Made by a program: the position numbers and the translations under genes. This document shows positions 34,314 through 43,005 of a DNA stretch of 64,000 bases, piece after piece (within the stretch, counting starts at the first letter, position 1; every line of letters starts with the position of its first letter). The notes below the pieces were generated by a model that was not told the origin of the DNA, searched no databases, and saw only the letters and a list, made by a program, of their open reading frames with translations. The DNA comes from JAAEPI01 sp964352625 (GTDB lineage: Bacteria; Bacteroidota; Bacteroidia; Cytophagales; Cyclobacteriaceae), in NCBI GenBank assembly GCA_964352625.1, contig CAYGSD010000002.1, positions 124,001 to 188,000 on the forward strand. Direction: 5' to 3'.

Positions 34314-35480
34314 ATGAAAAGATTAATTCTCATATTATTTCCACTCACCTTACTTGCGCAGGAGGGTATTGATTTTCAAGGTTTATCCTGGGATCAGACA
34401 TTGGCAAAAGCCAAGAAGGAGCAAAAGTTGATTTTCATGGATGCGTACACCACCTGGTGCCAGCCTTGTAAGACCTTGGAGAAGTATACGTTTTCTGATC
34501 CTTCAGTCGGGGCATTGTACAATGCTTCTTTTATCAATGTGCGCTTTGACATGGAGCAATACCCTGGCTTGGAGTTAGCGGAGAAGTACAACGTGGATTT
34601 GTACCCCACCTTACTGTTCATCAATGGTGATGGAGAATTAGTGCATAGAGGGTGCGGTGCGATGGAAGTGCCAGACTTTCTGGATTTAGGGAAAACGGCC
34701 CTCTCACCAGATCAAAATCTTTTGGCGCTTGGTAAGAAGTATGAGGCAGGTGAGAGGTCAACGGGATTTGTGGATGACTACATCTCTGCGCTTGGTGAGG
34801 CATGTCAGGATGTAGATAAATTTCTTGCTAATTTCTTCAAGGAGGTTCCTTCTGAAGAATTGATAAAACAGGACAATTGGGACGTGATCCGAGACTATGT
34901 TTTTGATGTGTATGGAAGGGAATTTTTGGACGTTTTGAAAAACCAAGAGGCTTTTAGCGAAGCTCACGGCCAGGATGAAGTGCAGGATAAGATTTTCGAC
35001 ACGTTCATGATCACGTACTCTGAATTAAGTGAATCGGACGTATCCTTATTCGCCATCAAGTCGCTGAGGTATTTGGCTTCATCGCATGAATTCGAAAGGC
35101 AGCAGGAAGTCGTGGACTATTTAAATTTTGGCCTTGGCGAAATCACCGAAGACTGGGAGCTCTATGCTGATGGAGCGATGGGCTTTGTGGAGTTAGGGGT
35201 GGAAGATCCGGAATTCATCATGGACATTGCATGGAAGTTTTACCTGTTTGTGGATGACAATACCAAACTCTTGGCTGCTCTGAACTGGACGAAATACGTT
35301 CTGGAAAACAATGATCCGCAACCAGCGGCGATCGATACCTATGCATCGCTACTCTATAAAATTGGTAGAAAGGCGGAGGCTGTTAAGTTTAGCGAGCAGG
35401 CCCTTGAGTTAGCCAAAAGCTGGGGTGAGGACACGAAGCATTTCGAACATCAATTGGCGAAATTTAAAAGCGGCAAGTAA
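34314..35480 (+). CDS. Exported thioredoxin-like protein with helical C-terminal repeats
   Basis: 388 residues, signal peptide 1-15 (LLAQ). The thioredoxin domain covers about 20-125 with the redox pair Cys49 and Cys52 in TWCQPCK and a cis-Pro in DLYPTLLF. The rest (about 130-388) is helical, ending with a TPR-like unit (AAIDTYASLLYKIGRKAEAV). It probably works as a disulfide reductase or chaperone in the periplasm. The small membrane-protein gene follows by nine bases. Confidence 0.85.
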   Translation: MKRLILILFPLTLLAQEGIDFQGLSWDQTLAKAKKEQKLIFMDAYTTWCQPCKTLEKYTFSDPSVGALYNASFINVRFDMEQYPGLELAEKYNVDLYPTLLFINGDGELVHRGCGAMEVPDFLDLGKTALSPDQNLLALGKKYEAGERSTGFVDDYISALGEACQDVDKFLANFFKEVPSEELIKQDNWDVIRDYVFDVYGREFLDVLKNQEAFSEAHGQDEVQDKIFDTFMITYSELSESDVSLFAIKSLRYLASSHEFERQQEVVDYLNFGLGEITEDWELYADGAMGFVELGVEDPEFIMDIAWKFYLFVDDNTKLLAALNWTKYVLENNDPQPAAIDTYASLLYKIGRKAEAVKFSEQALELAKSWGEDTKHFEHQLAKFKSGK

Positions 35481-35489
35481 TTTCACGGC

Positions 35490-35666
35490 ATGATATTTCA
35501 GTTTCTCCTTTACATTTTTCACGCCGTATGTGCGATCTGGGTCATTTATGACGTGTGGGCCTATGGCAGACAAGATACGGGCATCAAAATTCTGTGGACG
35601 GTGATGGCCTTGGCTTTCAGTGTAATCACTGCAATTATTTATGGCATTGGCAGGAAGAAGTGGTGA
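35490..35666 (+). CDS. Small membrane protein (58 aa)
   Basis: Frame MIFQFLLYIFHAVCAIWVIY... with two hydrophobic helices (about 2-20 and 33-51) joined by DVWAYGRQDTGIK, ending in GRKKW. The Trp-Ala-Tyr turn and size resemble short PLDc_N-type membrane proteins common in Bacteroidota. It lies 9 bases after the thioredoxin-like gene and ends immediately before the SDR gene stop on the other strand. Probably real given its consistent membrane pattern; function unknown. Confidence 0.6.
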   Translation: MIFQFLLYIFHAVCAIWVIYDVWAYGRQDTGIKILWTVMALAFSVITAIIYGIGRKKW

Positions 35667-36347
35667 CTAAACCCTAATGGTAGAAAGCCCCATATCTAAC
35701 CCAACGATCTGACCAGTCATCCCAACGGCTTTGTCTACCAAATACATCACCGAATCGGCGACTTCATCTGAGGTCAGAATGCGCTTCATGGGCTGACGCT
35801 CAGCAATGCTTTCGCGAGCTTTCTCATTTCTCAAAATCTTACCGGCCAGAGGCGTATCCGTAATATTCAGCGCCAAACAATTCACGCGAATGTTTGTGAC
35901 AAACTCGGCAGCCAAACTTTTGGTCAATCCTTCCACGCCTGCCTTTGCCACTGCCACCGAGGCATGGAAGGGCATGCCCTGTGCCACGGCTACCGTGCTA
36001 AAGAGCGTGATGGATGCATTTTGCCCCTTTTTCAAAAGATTGGAATACTTCTTTATGGCCTTTACTGCCCCCATCACATTTATTTCAAAATCATTTCTGA
36101 AGTCATCTTCAGACAAAGAATTGAATGGCTTGAGGTTAATGGAGCCGGGGAGATAAATAAGGGCGTCTGCGCCATCAACATCAGGCAGATCATCTTTCAA
36201 AATATCAACTTCATGGTGAGTTAAATTTTCATGATCGAGCTCAGGTTTCGTGCGGCTAATGTTGATGATGCGGGTGGACTCGATTTTCTTTTTGAGGTAG
36301 GCAAGTCCGATTCCGTGACTGCCCCCGATGATGATTTCAGTGCGCAT
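35667..36347 (-). CDS. SDR family oxidoreductase lacking the catalytic Tyr
   Basis: 226 residues with a Rossmann start (IIIGGSHGIGLAYL) and the usual NNAG-like region replaced by LIYLPGSIN. The Ser of the triad is in TLFSTVAVA, but where YxxxK is expected the sequence reads VAVAK (within FHASVAVAKAGVEGL), so the Tyr is missing while the Lys remains. Length is short for the family. It could be a divergent reductase using another acid or a non-enzymatic NAD-binding protein. It overlaps the next gene by 11 bases. Confidence 0.82.
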   Translation of the reverse strand: MRTEIIIGGSHGIGLAYLKKKIESTRIINISRTKPELDHENLTHHEVDILKDDLPDVDGADALIYLPGSINLKPFNSLSEDDFRNDFEINVMGAVKAIKKYSNLLKKGQNASITLFSTVAVAQGMPFHASVAVAKAGVEGLTKSLAAEFVTNIRVNCLALNITDTPLAGKILRNEKARESIAERQPMKRILTSDEVADSVMYLVDKAVGMTGQIVGLDMGLSTIRV

Positions 36348-36765
36348 GATGTTCTTCGAAATAAGCTGCTTTGGCAGCCATGATTTTGTTTAGAAATTTT
36401 TGATTGAATGCCCGACCCTGATAATTAGTGAGCGTGATTTTCTCCGATCCGGCAAACAGGCTGAAGTAGCTCACATCTGTTTTGAAAATGGATAGTTGGG
36501 CAAAGGGAATGGCAACTCCAAAAACTTCCAGCCTGTACCGAATGCGAAGGAGAATCCCATTTGGTCGGATTTCGATGTTGGCGAAGTTCTGTCCAAAATT
36601 GTTGGAGAAAATCTGTGCTAGTTGCCCTTCGGCATTTTTGACTACAAGTCTCTCTGACCCTATGCCTGACCAGCGCTCTTTGCTCAGGATTCCGAAAGGC
36701 TTCCCAATGGCCTTGTTAATTTCAATATTGGCTTGCCGGTTTTGATAGGTGAGGTCGTGGATCAC
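36337..36765 (-). CDS. Conserved-type cytoplasmic protein of unknown function (142 aa)
   Basis: Starts with GTG. No signal peptide or membrane helix stands out. The protein is basic with several strand-like parts (LAQIFSNNFGQNFANIEIRP, LRIRYRLEVFGVAIPFAQL) and a C-terminal helix ending AAYFEEHHAH. The gene overlaps the SDR start by 11 bases and is read in the same direction, so the two form an operon. I do not recognise the family. Confidence 0.6.
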   Translation of the reverse strand: MIHDLTYQNRQANIEINKAIGKPFGILSKERWSGIGSERLVVKNAEGQLAQIFSNNFGQNFANIEIRPNGILLRIRYRLEVFGVAIPFAQLSIFKTDVSYFSLFAGSEKITLTNYQGRAFNQKFLNKIMAAKAAYFEEHHAH

Positions 36766-36802
36766 GCCTTAAAACCACGGGTGAGGAAGGGTAGTTCCTT
36801 GA

Positions 36803-38671
36803 TCACATCAACTTTTCCCAATTGTTCATGGCCCGATCCAGATTTTTCTTTTTATCGAGGTATTCCTTATTCAGCGCTTGAAATTTCTCAGGATCATCGT
36901 AAACTGTGGGGTCGGCCATTTGCTCTTCGATTGATTTTACTTGCTCTTCCAAAACAGAGATTTCCTCTTCAATTTTTTTCAGTTCTCTTTCCTCGTTTTG
37001 GGTGGGCGTTTTTGGCTTTTCCTGTTTTTCCTTTTGTACTTTCTTGGGTTCTTCTTTTGGTTGGGGCTTGGGCGCTTTTTGTTGCGATTGCCACCAAACG
37101 AATTCTTCGTAGGTACCAGGGTATTCCTTTAGTTCCTGATTTTCGATCCACCAGATTTTGTTGGCAACTTGTGTGATAAAGTGCCTGTCGTGCGAAACGA
37201 GCAGAAAAGTGCCCTCATACTGCTGCAGCGCCTGGATCAGGATGCTGACAGATAGCATGTCCAAGTGGTTGGTTGGCTCATCCAGCAATAGGAAGTTAGC
37301 TTCTGAAATCAGGGTCTTAGCTAAGGCCACCCTTGATTTCTCACCACCCGATAGCACCTTTATTTTCTTGAAAACATCGTCATCGGTAAAAAGAAAACAA
37401 CCTAGCACACCTCTCAATTCCTGCTCGGATTTGCCCGTGCCTGCCTGCTTGAGTTCCTCGATGAGATCATTGTTTACGCCGAGGGATTCCAGTTGATGCT
37501 GCGCATAGAAACTCGTGATCACGTTGTGACCCGTATCGATTTTCCCGTCGAATTTCTCCGTGCCAGCCACCATTCTCAGCATGGTCGATTTCCCTTTCCC
37601 ATTCGCTCCAATTAGGGCAATTTTATCTCCTCGTTCTATGTGAGCTGAGGTTTTATTGAGAATGGTCAGATCGCCATAAGACTTAGATAAATTTTCTCCT
37701 CGCTTTACATGACGCCCAGATTTTGTCTGAAAATTGAAGCGAAAGTTGACCTGCATGTTTTCATCCACCACGGCATCCACTTTCTCCAGCTTGTCCAGCA
37801 TCTTGGCCTTGGATTGCACTTGTCTTGCCTTGCTGGCTTTCGCTCGGAACCTGTTTATGAACTGCTCCGTCTGCTTGATTTTTTGCTGCTGATTTTCGAA
37901 AGCGTTTTGCTGGAGTTCGTTCCTTAGCTCCTTTTCTTCCTCGTAAAAATCGTAATTGCCTTTGTAGACATGCAGGTCTCGGGCGTACACTTCCACGATT
38001 TTGTTGACAGTGGCATTCAGGAAACGCCTGTCGTGAGAAACTACAATACAGGCTCCTTCATAAGACTGCAAATAATTTTCCAACCATTGAATAGAAGGTA
38101 AGTCCAGGTGGTTAGTAGGCTCATCGAGCATCAAAAGGGAGGGCTTTTCCAACAGTAGTTTGGCGAGCATGACTCGCATTCGCCATCCGCCGGAAAATTC
38201 TCGAAGCGGCCTTTGAAGATCTTTTGTTGTGAACCCAATCCCTTCCAAAATCTCCTCAGCACGTGATTGTAAAACATATCCATCCTCAGCTTCAAATCTT
38301 TCCTGAAGTTTGGTGAGTTTATCCACCAGTTCATCTCGGTAGTTCTCCTCCATTTCTTTGATGATTTTGTCGATCTGCTCTTGCAGCTTCAGCGTACTCG
38401 CAAAAGCCTGCATCGCCACGTGAAGAATGCTATCATCAGATTGATAGGAGAGAAGGTCTTGATTCAGGAAACCAATGGTCGTGTCCTTGCTTTTTGAAAT
38501 TTCACCGGCGGATGGTTGAGCTTCACCGACCATCATTTTTAGTAAAGTCGACTTGCCGGTTCCGTTCAAACCAATGAGGCCGATTCTGTCTTTTTGGTCA
38601 ATGAAAAGGGAGGCGTCTTCGTAAAGTGCACGGTCGCCCAGGAAGTATGAAAGGTTGTTGATTGAAATCAC
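36803..38671 (-). CDS. ABC-F family ATPase (Uup/EttA-like)
   Basis: 622 residues, no membrane segments, two ATP-binding cassettes: Walker A GLNGTGKST and GANGKGKST, signatures FSGGWRM and LSGGEKS, and Walker B LLMLDEPTNHLD and FLLLDEPTNHLD. The linker (about 240-310) is charged and helical, and the C-terminus is a Lys/Glu/Pro-rich stretch followed by a coiled coil (REEISVLEEQ-like, VKSIEEQMADPT). ABC-F proteins act on the ribosome E site. The start is GTG and sits almost at the expected transcription start. Confidence 0.92.
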   Translation of the reverse strand: MISINNLSYFLGDRALYEDASLFIDQKDRIGLIGLNGTGKSTLLKMMVGEAQPSAGEISKSKDTTIGFLNQDLLSYQSDDSILHVAMQAFASTLKLQEQIDKIIKEMEENYRDELVDKLTKLQERFEAEDGYVLQSRAEEILEGIGFTTKDLQRPLREFSGGWRMRVMLAKLLLEKPSLLMLDEPTNHLDLPSIQWLENYLQSYEGACIVVSHDRRFLNATVNKIVEVYARDLHVYKGNYDFYEEEKELRNELQQNAFENQQQKIKQTEQFINRFRAKASKARQVQSKAKMLDKLEKVDAVVDENMQVNFRFNFQTKSGRHVKRGENLSKSYGDLTILNKTSAHIERGDKIALIGANGKGKSTMLRMVAGTEKFDGKIDTGHNVITSFYAQHQLESLGVNNDLIEELKQAGTGKSEQELRGVLGCFLFTDDDVFKKIKVLSGGEKSRVALAKTLISEANFLLLDEPTNHLDMLSVSILIQALQQYEGTFLLVSHDRHFITQVANKIWWIENQELKEYPGTYEEFVWWQSQQKAPKPQPKEEPKKVQKEKQEKPKTPTQNEERELKKIEEEISVLEEQVKSIEEQMADPTVYDDPEKFQALNKEYLDKKKNLDRAMNNWEKLM

Positions 38672-38675
38672 GGCG

Positions 38676-38705
38676 CAAAGGTAGAAAGATCAGACACTGA
38701 CCAAG
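38676..38705 (-). promoter_or_regulatory. Promoter of the ABC-F gene, near-leaderless
   Basis: On the minus strand TACCTTTG (38676-38683) fits TAnnTTTG and CTTG lies 18 bases upstream (38702-38705). Transcription would start about at the GTG start codon (38671), so the message may have almost no leader. Confidence 0.5.
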
Positions 38706-38744
38706 AGAAAAGTGTAATGTAACTTTAAGTTCAAATCCATATTT

Positions 38745-39935
38745 ATGAAACGAATGCTATTTCCAATCCTATCACTTTTACTGATTTTAGGTTGCAATGA
38801 CGGTACCTCTACCGATGAGGAGGTCGGAGAAGTAGTAACCGTCGATTCTGTGCTGGTTAATGCCGATGGGCTTCAACTCGATAAAATTCAATTACCTGAA
38901 GGTTTTAAGATTGACGTCTTTGCGAGAGTAAACAATGCGCGATCTATGGCACTATCGCCAAACGGGACATTGTTCGTGGGAAACCGAGGCGAAGACAAAG
39001 TTTATGCCTTGCAAGACACCAACGGAGACATGAAGGCAGACAAGCGATATGTGCTATCCACAGGCATGACCATGCCGAACGGTGTGGCTTTCAAAGATGG
39101 GGATTTGTATGTGGCGGAGGTCAGCAAACTGTGGCGATTCGAGGACATAGAATCCAATCTAGAGAGTCCTAAAAAGACATTGATTTACGACGATTATCCT
39201 ACGGATCGTCATCATGGTTGGAAATACATTGCTTTTGGCCCTGATGGCAAACTTTACATTCCTGTAGGAGCACCTTGTAATATCTGCGAAAGTAAGGATG
39301 AGCGATATGCTTCGATCACTCGAATGAATCCTGATGGAACTGACCAGGAGGTGTATGCACATGGCGTGCGAAATACAGTAGGATTTACCTGGCACCCTGT
39401 GACTGGCGAAATGTGGTTTACTGACAATGGCCGTGACTGGATAGATAAGAGTCAGTCAGTCACTGACAATCTTCCACCTTGCGAGCTGAATCGTGTGACT
39501 TCAGCCGGGCAGCATTTTGGGTATCCGTATTGCCATGCCGGAGATATTCTTGATCCTGAGTTTGGTGATGAAACTGAAGACGGCAAGAACTGTGAGGGCT
39601 ATGTGGCCCCAGCTCAGAAATTGGGACCTCACGTAGCGCCCCTGGGGTTGAAATTTGGGGTCACAACCAATTTTCCAGCTTCTTACAAAAACAAGCTGTT
39701 CATTGCAGAGCATGGCTCATGGAATCGGTCTATAAAGATTGGATACCGGATTTCTTTGGTAACAGAATCGAATGGAACAGGAACGAGCTATGAGACTTTC
39801 GCTTCGGGTTGGCTCGATGATGACACTCAGGCAGTTTGGGGTAGGCCGGTAGATTTAGTCTTTGCTAAGGATGGTTCTATGTTGGTATCAGATGATATGT
39901 CCGGCACGATCTATAGGATATGGTATGAGGGTTAA
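38745..39935 (+). CDS. Sorbosone dehydrogenase-like PQQ-type beta-propeller lipoprotein
   Basis: 396 residues with lipobox LLLILGC. The blade motifs MALSPNGTLFVGNRG, GLYVAEV-like DLYVAEVSKLW, HHGWKYIAFGPDGKLY and HGVRNTVGFTWHPVTGEMWF match the soluble glucose/L-sorbosone dehydrogenase family, which carries PQQ in some members. A CNIC/ CEL cysteine pair region is also present. It is probably periplasmic and lipid-anchored; the sugar oxidised, and whether PQQ is used, are open. Confidence 0.87.
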   Translation: MKRMLFPILSLLLILGCNDGTSTDEEVGEVVTVDSVLVNADGLQLDKIQLPEGFKIDVFARVNNARSMALSPNGTLFVGNRGEDKVYALQDTNGDMKADKRYVLSTGMTMPNGVAFKDGDLYVAEVSKLWRFEDIESNLESPKKTLIYDDYPTDRHHGWKYIAFGPDGKLYIPVGAPCNICESKDERYASITRMNPDGTDQEVYAHGVRNTVGFTWHPVTGEMWFTDNGRDWIDKSQSVTDNLPPCELNRVTSAGQHFGYPYCHAGDILDPEFGDETEDGKNCEGYVAPAQKLGPHVAPLGLKFGVTTNFPASYKNKLFIAEHGSWNRSIKIGYRISLVTESNGTGTSYETFASGWLDDDTQAVWGRPVDLVFAKDGSMLVSDDMSGTIYRIWYEG

Positions 39936-40450
39936 TTCTTCCTCACGTAACTAATCCGCCAATTCAGCGTCCAGGTTTCTCCGCCATCGGTGGATCGTTC
40001 CCAGTCCCAAGTGAAGGAGTCTTTCTTGAGATCGTAGAAGACCATTCTTGAAATCACTGTTTGACCATTTAGGTCTCGAGGGTGGGTTTTAAAGATTCTT
40101 TTATCACCATCAAACTCACCGATGAAGTCAAAATAGCCACCCTGATTGTCTGCCCAAGCCTGACGCCAAATTTTGGTATTGGCATTAAATACCGAAATGC
40201 TGGTTCCGAAAAATCCTGTGTTCTGGCCTTCGGTGATTTCAAAATTCTCCTGAAGAACTTTGCCTCCTGTCGTCCATTCAATAAGGTTGGTGGCTTTGCC
40301 AACCGCTCCATTTCCCTCGGGCCAAGTGCCTTCCCAGGTACCTTCCCAAAAGTTGAAGAAGTCAGCAGAATCAGTGTTGGCTAATGCAAAATCCTGAGCA
40401 CAAAGTTGTGAGCCAAGGGTTAGAACAATTAGGGCGATTAGATTTCTCAT
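39932..40450 (-). CDS. Exported DUF1579-like protein (172 aa)
   Basis: Signal peptide 1-18 (QLCAQ). The body has FFNFWEGTWEGTWPEGNG, GGKVLQENFEI and WRQAWADNQGGYFDF, the pattern of lipocalin-like DUF1579 proteins, which fold as a small barrel. Convergent with the sorbosone dehydrogenase-like gene, with a 4-base overlap of the stop codons. Function unknown. Confidence 0.7.
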   Translation of the reverse strand: MRNLIALIVLTLGSQLCAQDFALANTDSADFFNFWEGTWEGTWPEGNGAVGKATNLIEWTTGGKVLQENFEITEGQNTGFFGTSISVFNANTKIWRQAWADNQGGYFDFIGEFDGDKRIFKTHPRDLNGQTVISRMVFYDLKKDSFTWDWERSTDGGETWTLNWRISYVRKN

Positions 40451-40492
40451 GGTTGATGGTTTTGAAAGTAACCATCAAATGAAGAGAATCCC

Positions 40493-41575
40493 TTACCCAA
40501 TTTCGATTGTGATGTTGCTGGTTTTTGGTTTGCCAATGCACAGCAATCGATAACCCTCCTTTAATTCCTCTTCAGAAAGCCCTTCGGCATCATCTGTTGT
40601 CACTTCACCTTCGAGGCACTTGCCCCTGCATGCGGTGCAAAGGCCGCTTTGGCAAGAATATGGCATGTCCAATCCGGCATCTAGTGCAGTCTCAAGTATG
40701 TTGGCATTCATCGGGACGGGCACCAGGTATTCTTCGCCATCAAGGAGAATTTTCACGTTGCTGGCGGAGTTGGTGTCTTCTGTGAGAAGTTCCTTCGGGG
40801 AAGTCACGCCCGCCTCAAAACTCTCCATGCGAATGGCATCTTCTGAAATGCCGGCATTCTTTAAGCCATCAACTGCCACATCCATCATAGGCTGTGGGCC
40901 GCAAATGAAAAATTCTGCAGAAGAGAGGTCATTTGAAGCAACAAGATCGCCAACAATCCCAATGGATAACCTGCCTTTTATTTCACTAATGTTTTCTGAA
41001 TCTTCTTCCAATATGTGAATGAGGCTAAAGTGGTCATTGTTGGATGCCAGTTGCTCGAGTTCGTTCCTGAAAATGATAGAGTCAATATCTCGGTTGCAAT
41101 AGATCAATGTGACTCTGGTTTTTGGCTCCTTTTGGAGCATTGTTTTAAGAATAGAAATCAAAGGAGTAATCCCGCTTCCACCACCGATGAAGCATATATT
41201 TCGGGCATTGGACTCGTCATAAGACGTGGTGAACATACCCATCGGTTCCATTATCTGCACGGTCATTCCTGCCTTGTAAGTATCACCGATGTGATTGGAC
41301 ATTTTTCCATCATCCACCCTCTTAATGGTTACAGCAGGGTTTTCATCCAAAAATGGTGAGCTGCAAAGTGAGTAGGCTCTTCTTATTTTCTTTCCTCCGA
41401 TGGTGTCTATGATGGTGATGAACTGCCCCGGCTGATACTCAAATTTTTCCGACGGCTTTTCAAAAACCAAGTTGACCGCATCCTTTGTGACAGGTACGAC
41501 TTCCTTCACGGTCATGCTGAGGTATCTGTCGTCTGATTTTGCTTTGTTTTTCTTTTTGAAAAGTCCGAATGCCAT
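40493..41575 (-). CDS. Ferredoxin--NADP reductase-type flavoprotein with 2Fe-2S domain (PaaE-like)
   Basis: The start is set at MAFGLFKKKNKAK; fifteen upstream codons are unlikely to be translated. 360 residues: FAD-binding beta barrel (RAYSLCSSP), NAD(P)-binding domain (GGGSGITPLISIL) and a C-terminal plant-type 2Fe-2S domain (SCQSGLCTACRGKC, final Cys in LLCIGKP). The order FAD-NAD-2Fe2S is that of phenylacetyl-CoA epoxidase reductase PaaE and related reductases. No paa genes are nearby, so it more likely feeds another oxygenase or desaturase. Confidence 0.87.
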   Translation of the reverse strand: MAFGLFKKKNKAKSDDRYLSMTVKEVVPVTKDAVNLVFEKPSEKFEYQPGQFITIIDTIGGKKIRRAYSLCSSPFLDENPAVTIKRVDDGKMSNHIGDTYKAGMTVQIMEPMGMFTTSYDESNARNICFIGGGSGITPLISILKTMLQKEPKTRVTLIYCNRDIDSIIFRNELEQLASNNDHFSLIHILEEDSENISEIKGRLSIGIVGDLVASNDLSSAEFFICGPQPMMDVAVDGLKNAGISEDAIRMESFEAGVTSPKELLTEDTNSASNVKILLDGEEYLVPVPMNANILETALDAGLDMPYSCQSGLCTACRGKCLEGEVTTDDAEGLSEEELKEGYRLLCIGKPKTSNITIEIG

Positions 41576-41635
41576 AAGTTTTTTGTTAGAAGCCGCAAAG
41601 TTAACAGGGAGGGGCAACAAATAAGTTCGATGCTC

Positions 41636-41643
41636 TATTTTTG
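41636..41643 (+). promoter_or_regulatory. -7 element of purB
   Basis: TATTTTTG matches TAnnTTTG and lies 18 bases before the purB start; no clear -33 box is seen. Confidence 0.4.
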
Positions 41644-41661
41644 CAGCTTAATAACCCGTTC

Positions 41662-43005
41662 ATGAATTTCGACGCGCTTGACGCCATTTCACCGATCGAC
41701 GGTCGGTACCGTTCTAAAGTTTCCAAATTAGCTGACTACTTTTCTGAAAGAGCCCTGATCCAGCATAGGGTGGAGGTGGAAGTGCTTTATTTTCAGGCTC
41801 TTTGTGAATTTGGCCTACCACAGCTGAAAGAAGTGGATATGGAGGTGGTCAGAGAATTGGACAGCATATACAAAACGTTTTCACTTCGTGATGCCGAGGA
41901 GATCAAAGCAATAGAGAAAACTACAAATCACGATGTAAAGGCAGTCGAATATTTCATCAAGGATGAATTTGACGAATTGGATCTTACAGATTTCAAAGAA
42001 TACATTCACTTCGGGCTCACCTCTCAGGATATTAACAATACCTCCGTGCCTCTTAGCCTGAAGCGGGCGATGGACAGAGAGGTCATTCCGCAGTTGGTAA
42101 ACTTGATAGCGAGCATCGCGCATATGGCTGACCAATGGAAGGACATTCCGATGCTGGCCAAAACGCACGGTCAGCCTGCTTCACCCACTCGATTGGGCAA
42201 AGAGATTCAGGTGTTTGTGGTGCGTCTGCAAGAACAGCTTGCCGAGTTAATGCGCATCCCTTACACAGCCAAATTTGGAGGTGCTACTGGAAATTTCAAT
42301 GCACACCATGTGGCCTATCCGGACATTGATTGGCATTCATTCGCCGATCGATTTGTAGAAGATAAGCTTGGATTGAAGAGAAGCAGCCCTACGACACAGA
42401 TCGAGCATTACGATCACTTGGCCAATCTCTTTGATGCACTGAAAAGAATCAATACGATCTTATTGGATTTCAGCAAAGACGTGTGGCAATACATTGCCAT
42501 GAACTACTTCACTCAGAAGATTAAGGCAGGAGAAATTGGATCATCGGCCATGCCTCATAAGGTAAATCCAATAGATTTTGAAAATGCAGAAGGTAATTTG
42601 GGAATTGCCAATGCAGTGCTTGAGCACCTCAGTGCGAAGCTTCCAATTAGCCGACTTCAGCGGGATTTGACGGACTCTACCGTGCTGAGAAATATAGGTG
42701 TACCAATTGCTCATTCGTACTTGGCGATGCTGTCGATAGCGAAGGGGTTGGAGAAATTACAATGCAATGAGGAGGCCATCCGAGAAGATTTGGACAACAA
42801 CTGGGCCGTAGTGGCTGAGGCGATTCAAACCATTCTTAGAAGAGAGGGCTATCCAAAGCCTTATGAAACTTTACTGGAGTTGACCAGAAAGAATGAGAAA
42901 ATCACGGAGCGACGAATCAAGAACTTCATCAAGGGTCTTGATGTGAGTGATGCCGTAAGGGAGGAATTATTGGCCATTACGCCATTTAATTACACAGGAA
43001 TTTAA
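41662..43005 (+). CDS. purB: Adenylosuccinate lyase
   Basis: 447 residues from ATG 41662 (MNFDALDAISPIDGRYRSK), the usual N-terminus; a TTG 21 bases earlier is too close to the promoter. The fumarase-superfamily signature GSSAMPHKVNP is near 290-300, with THGQPASPT and the TSQDINNT region supplying other active-site parts. It makes AMP from adenylosuccinate and AICAR from SAICAR in purine synthesis. Convergent with pyrB, stops overlapping by 4 bases. Confidence 0.97.
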   Translation: MNFDALDAISPIDGRYRSKVSKLADYFSERALIQHRVEVEVLYFQALCEFGLPQLKEVDMEVVRELDSIYKTFSLRDAEEIKAIEKTTNHDVKAVEYFIKDEFDELDLTDFKEYIHFGLTSQDINNTSVPLSLKRAMDREVIPQLVNLIASIAHMADQWKDIPMLAKTHGQPASPTRLGKEIQVFVVRLQEQLAELMRIPYTAKFGGATGNFNAHHVAYPDIDWHSFADRFVEDKLGLKRSSPTTQIEHYDHLANLFDALKRINTILLDFSKDVWQYIAMNYFTQKIKAGEIGSSAMPHKVNPIDFENAEGNLGIANAVLEHLSAKLPISRLQRDLTDSTVLRNIGVPIAHSYLAMLSIAKGLEKLQCNEEAIREDLDNNWAVVAEAIQTILRREGYPKPYETLLELTRKNEKITERRIKNFIKGLDVSDAVREELLAITPFNYTGI

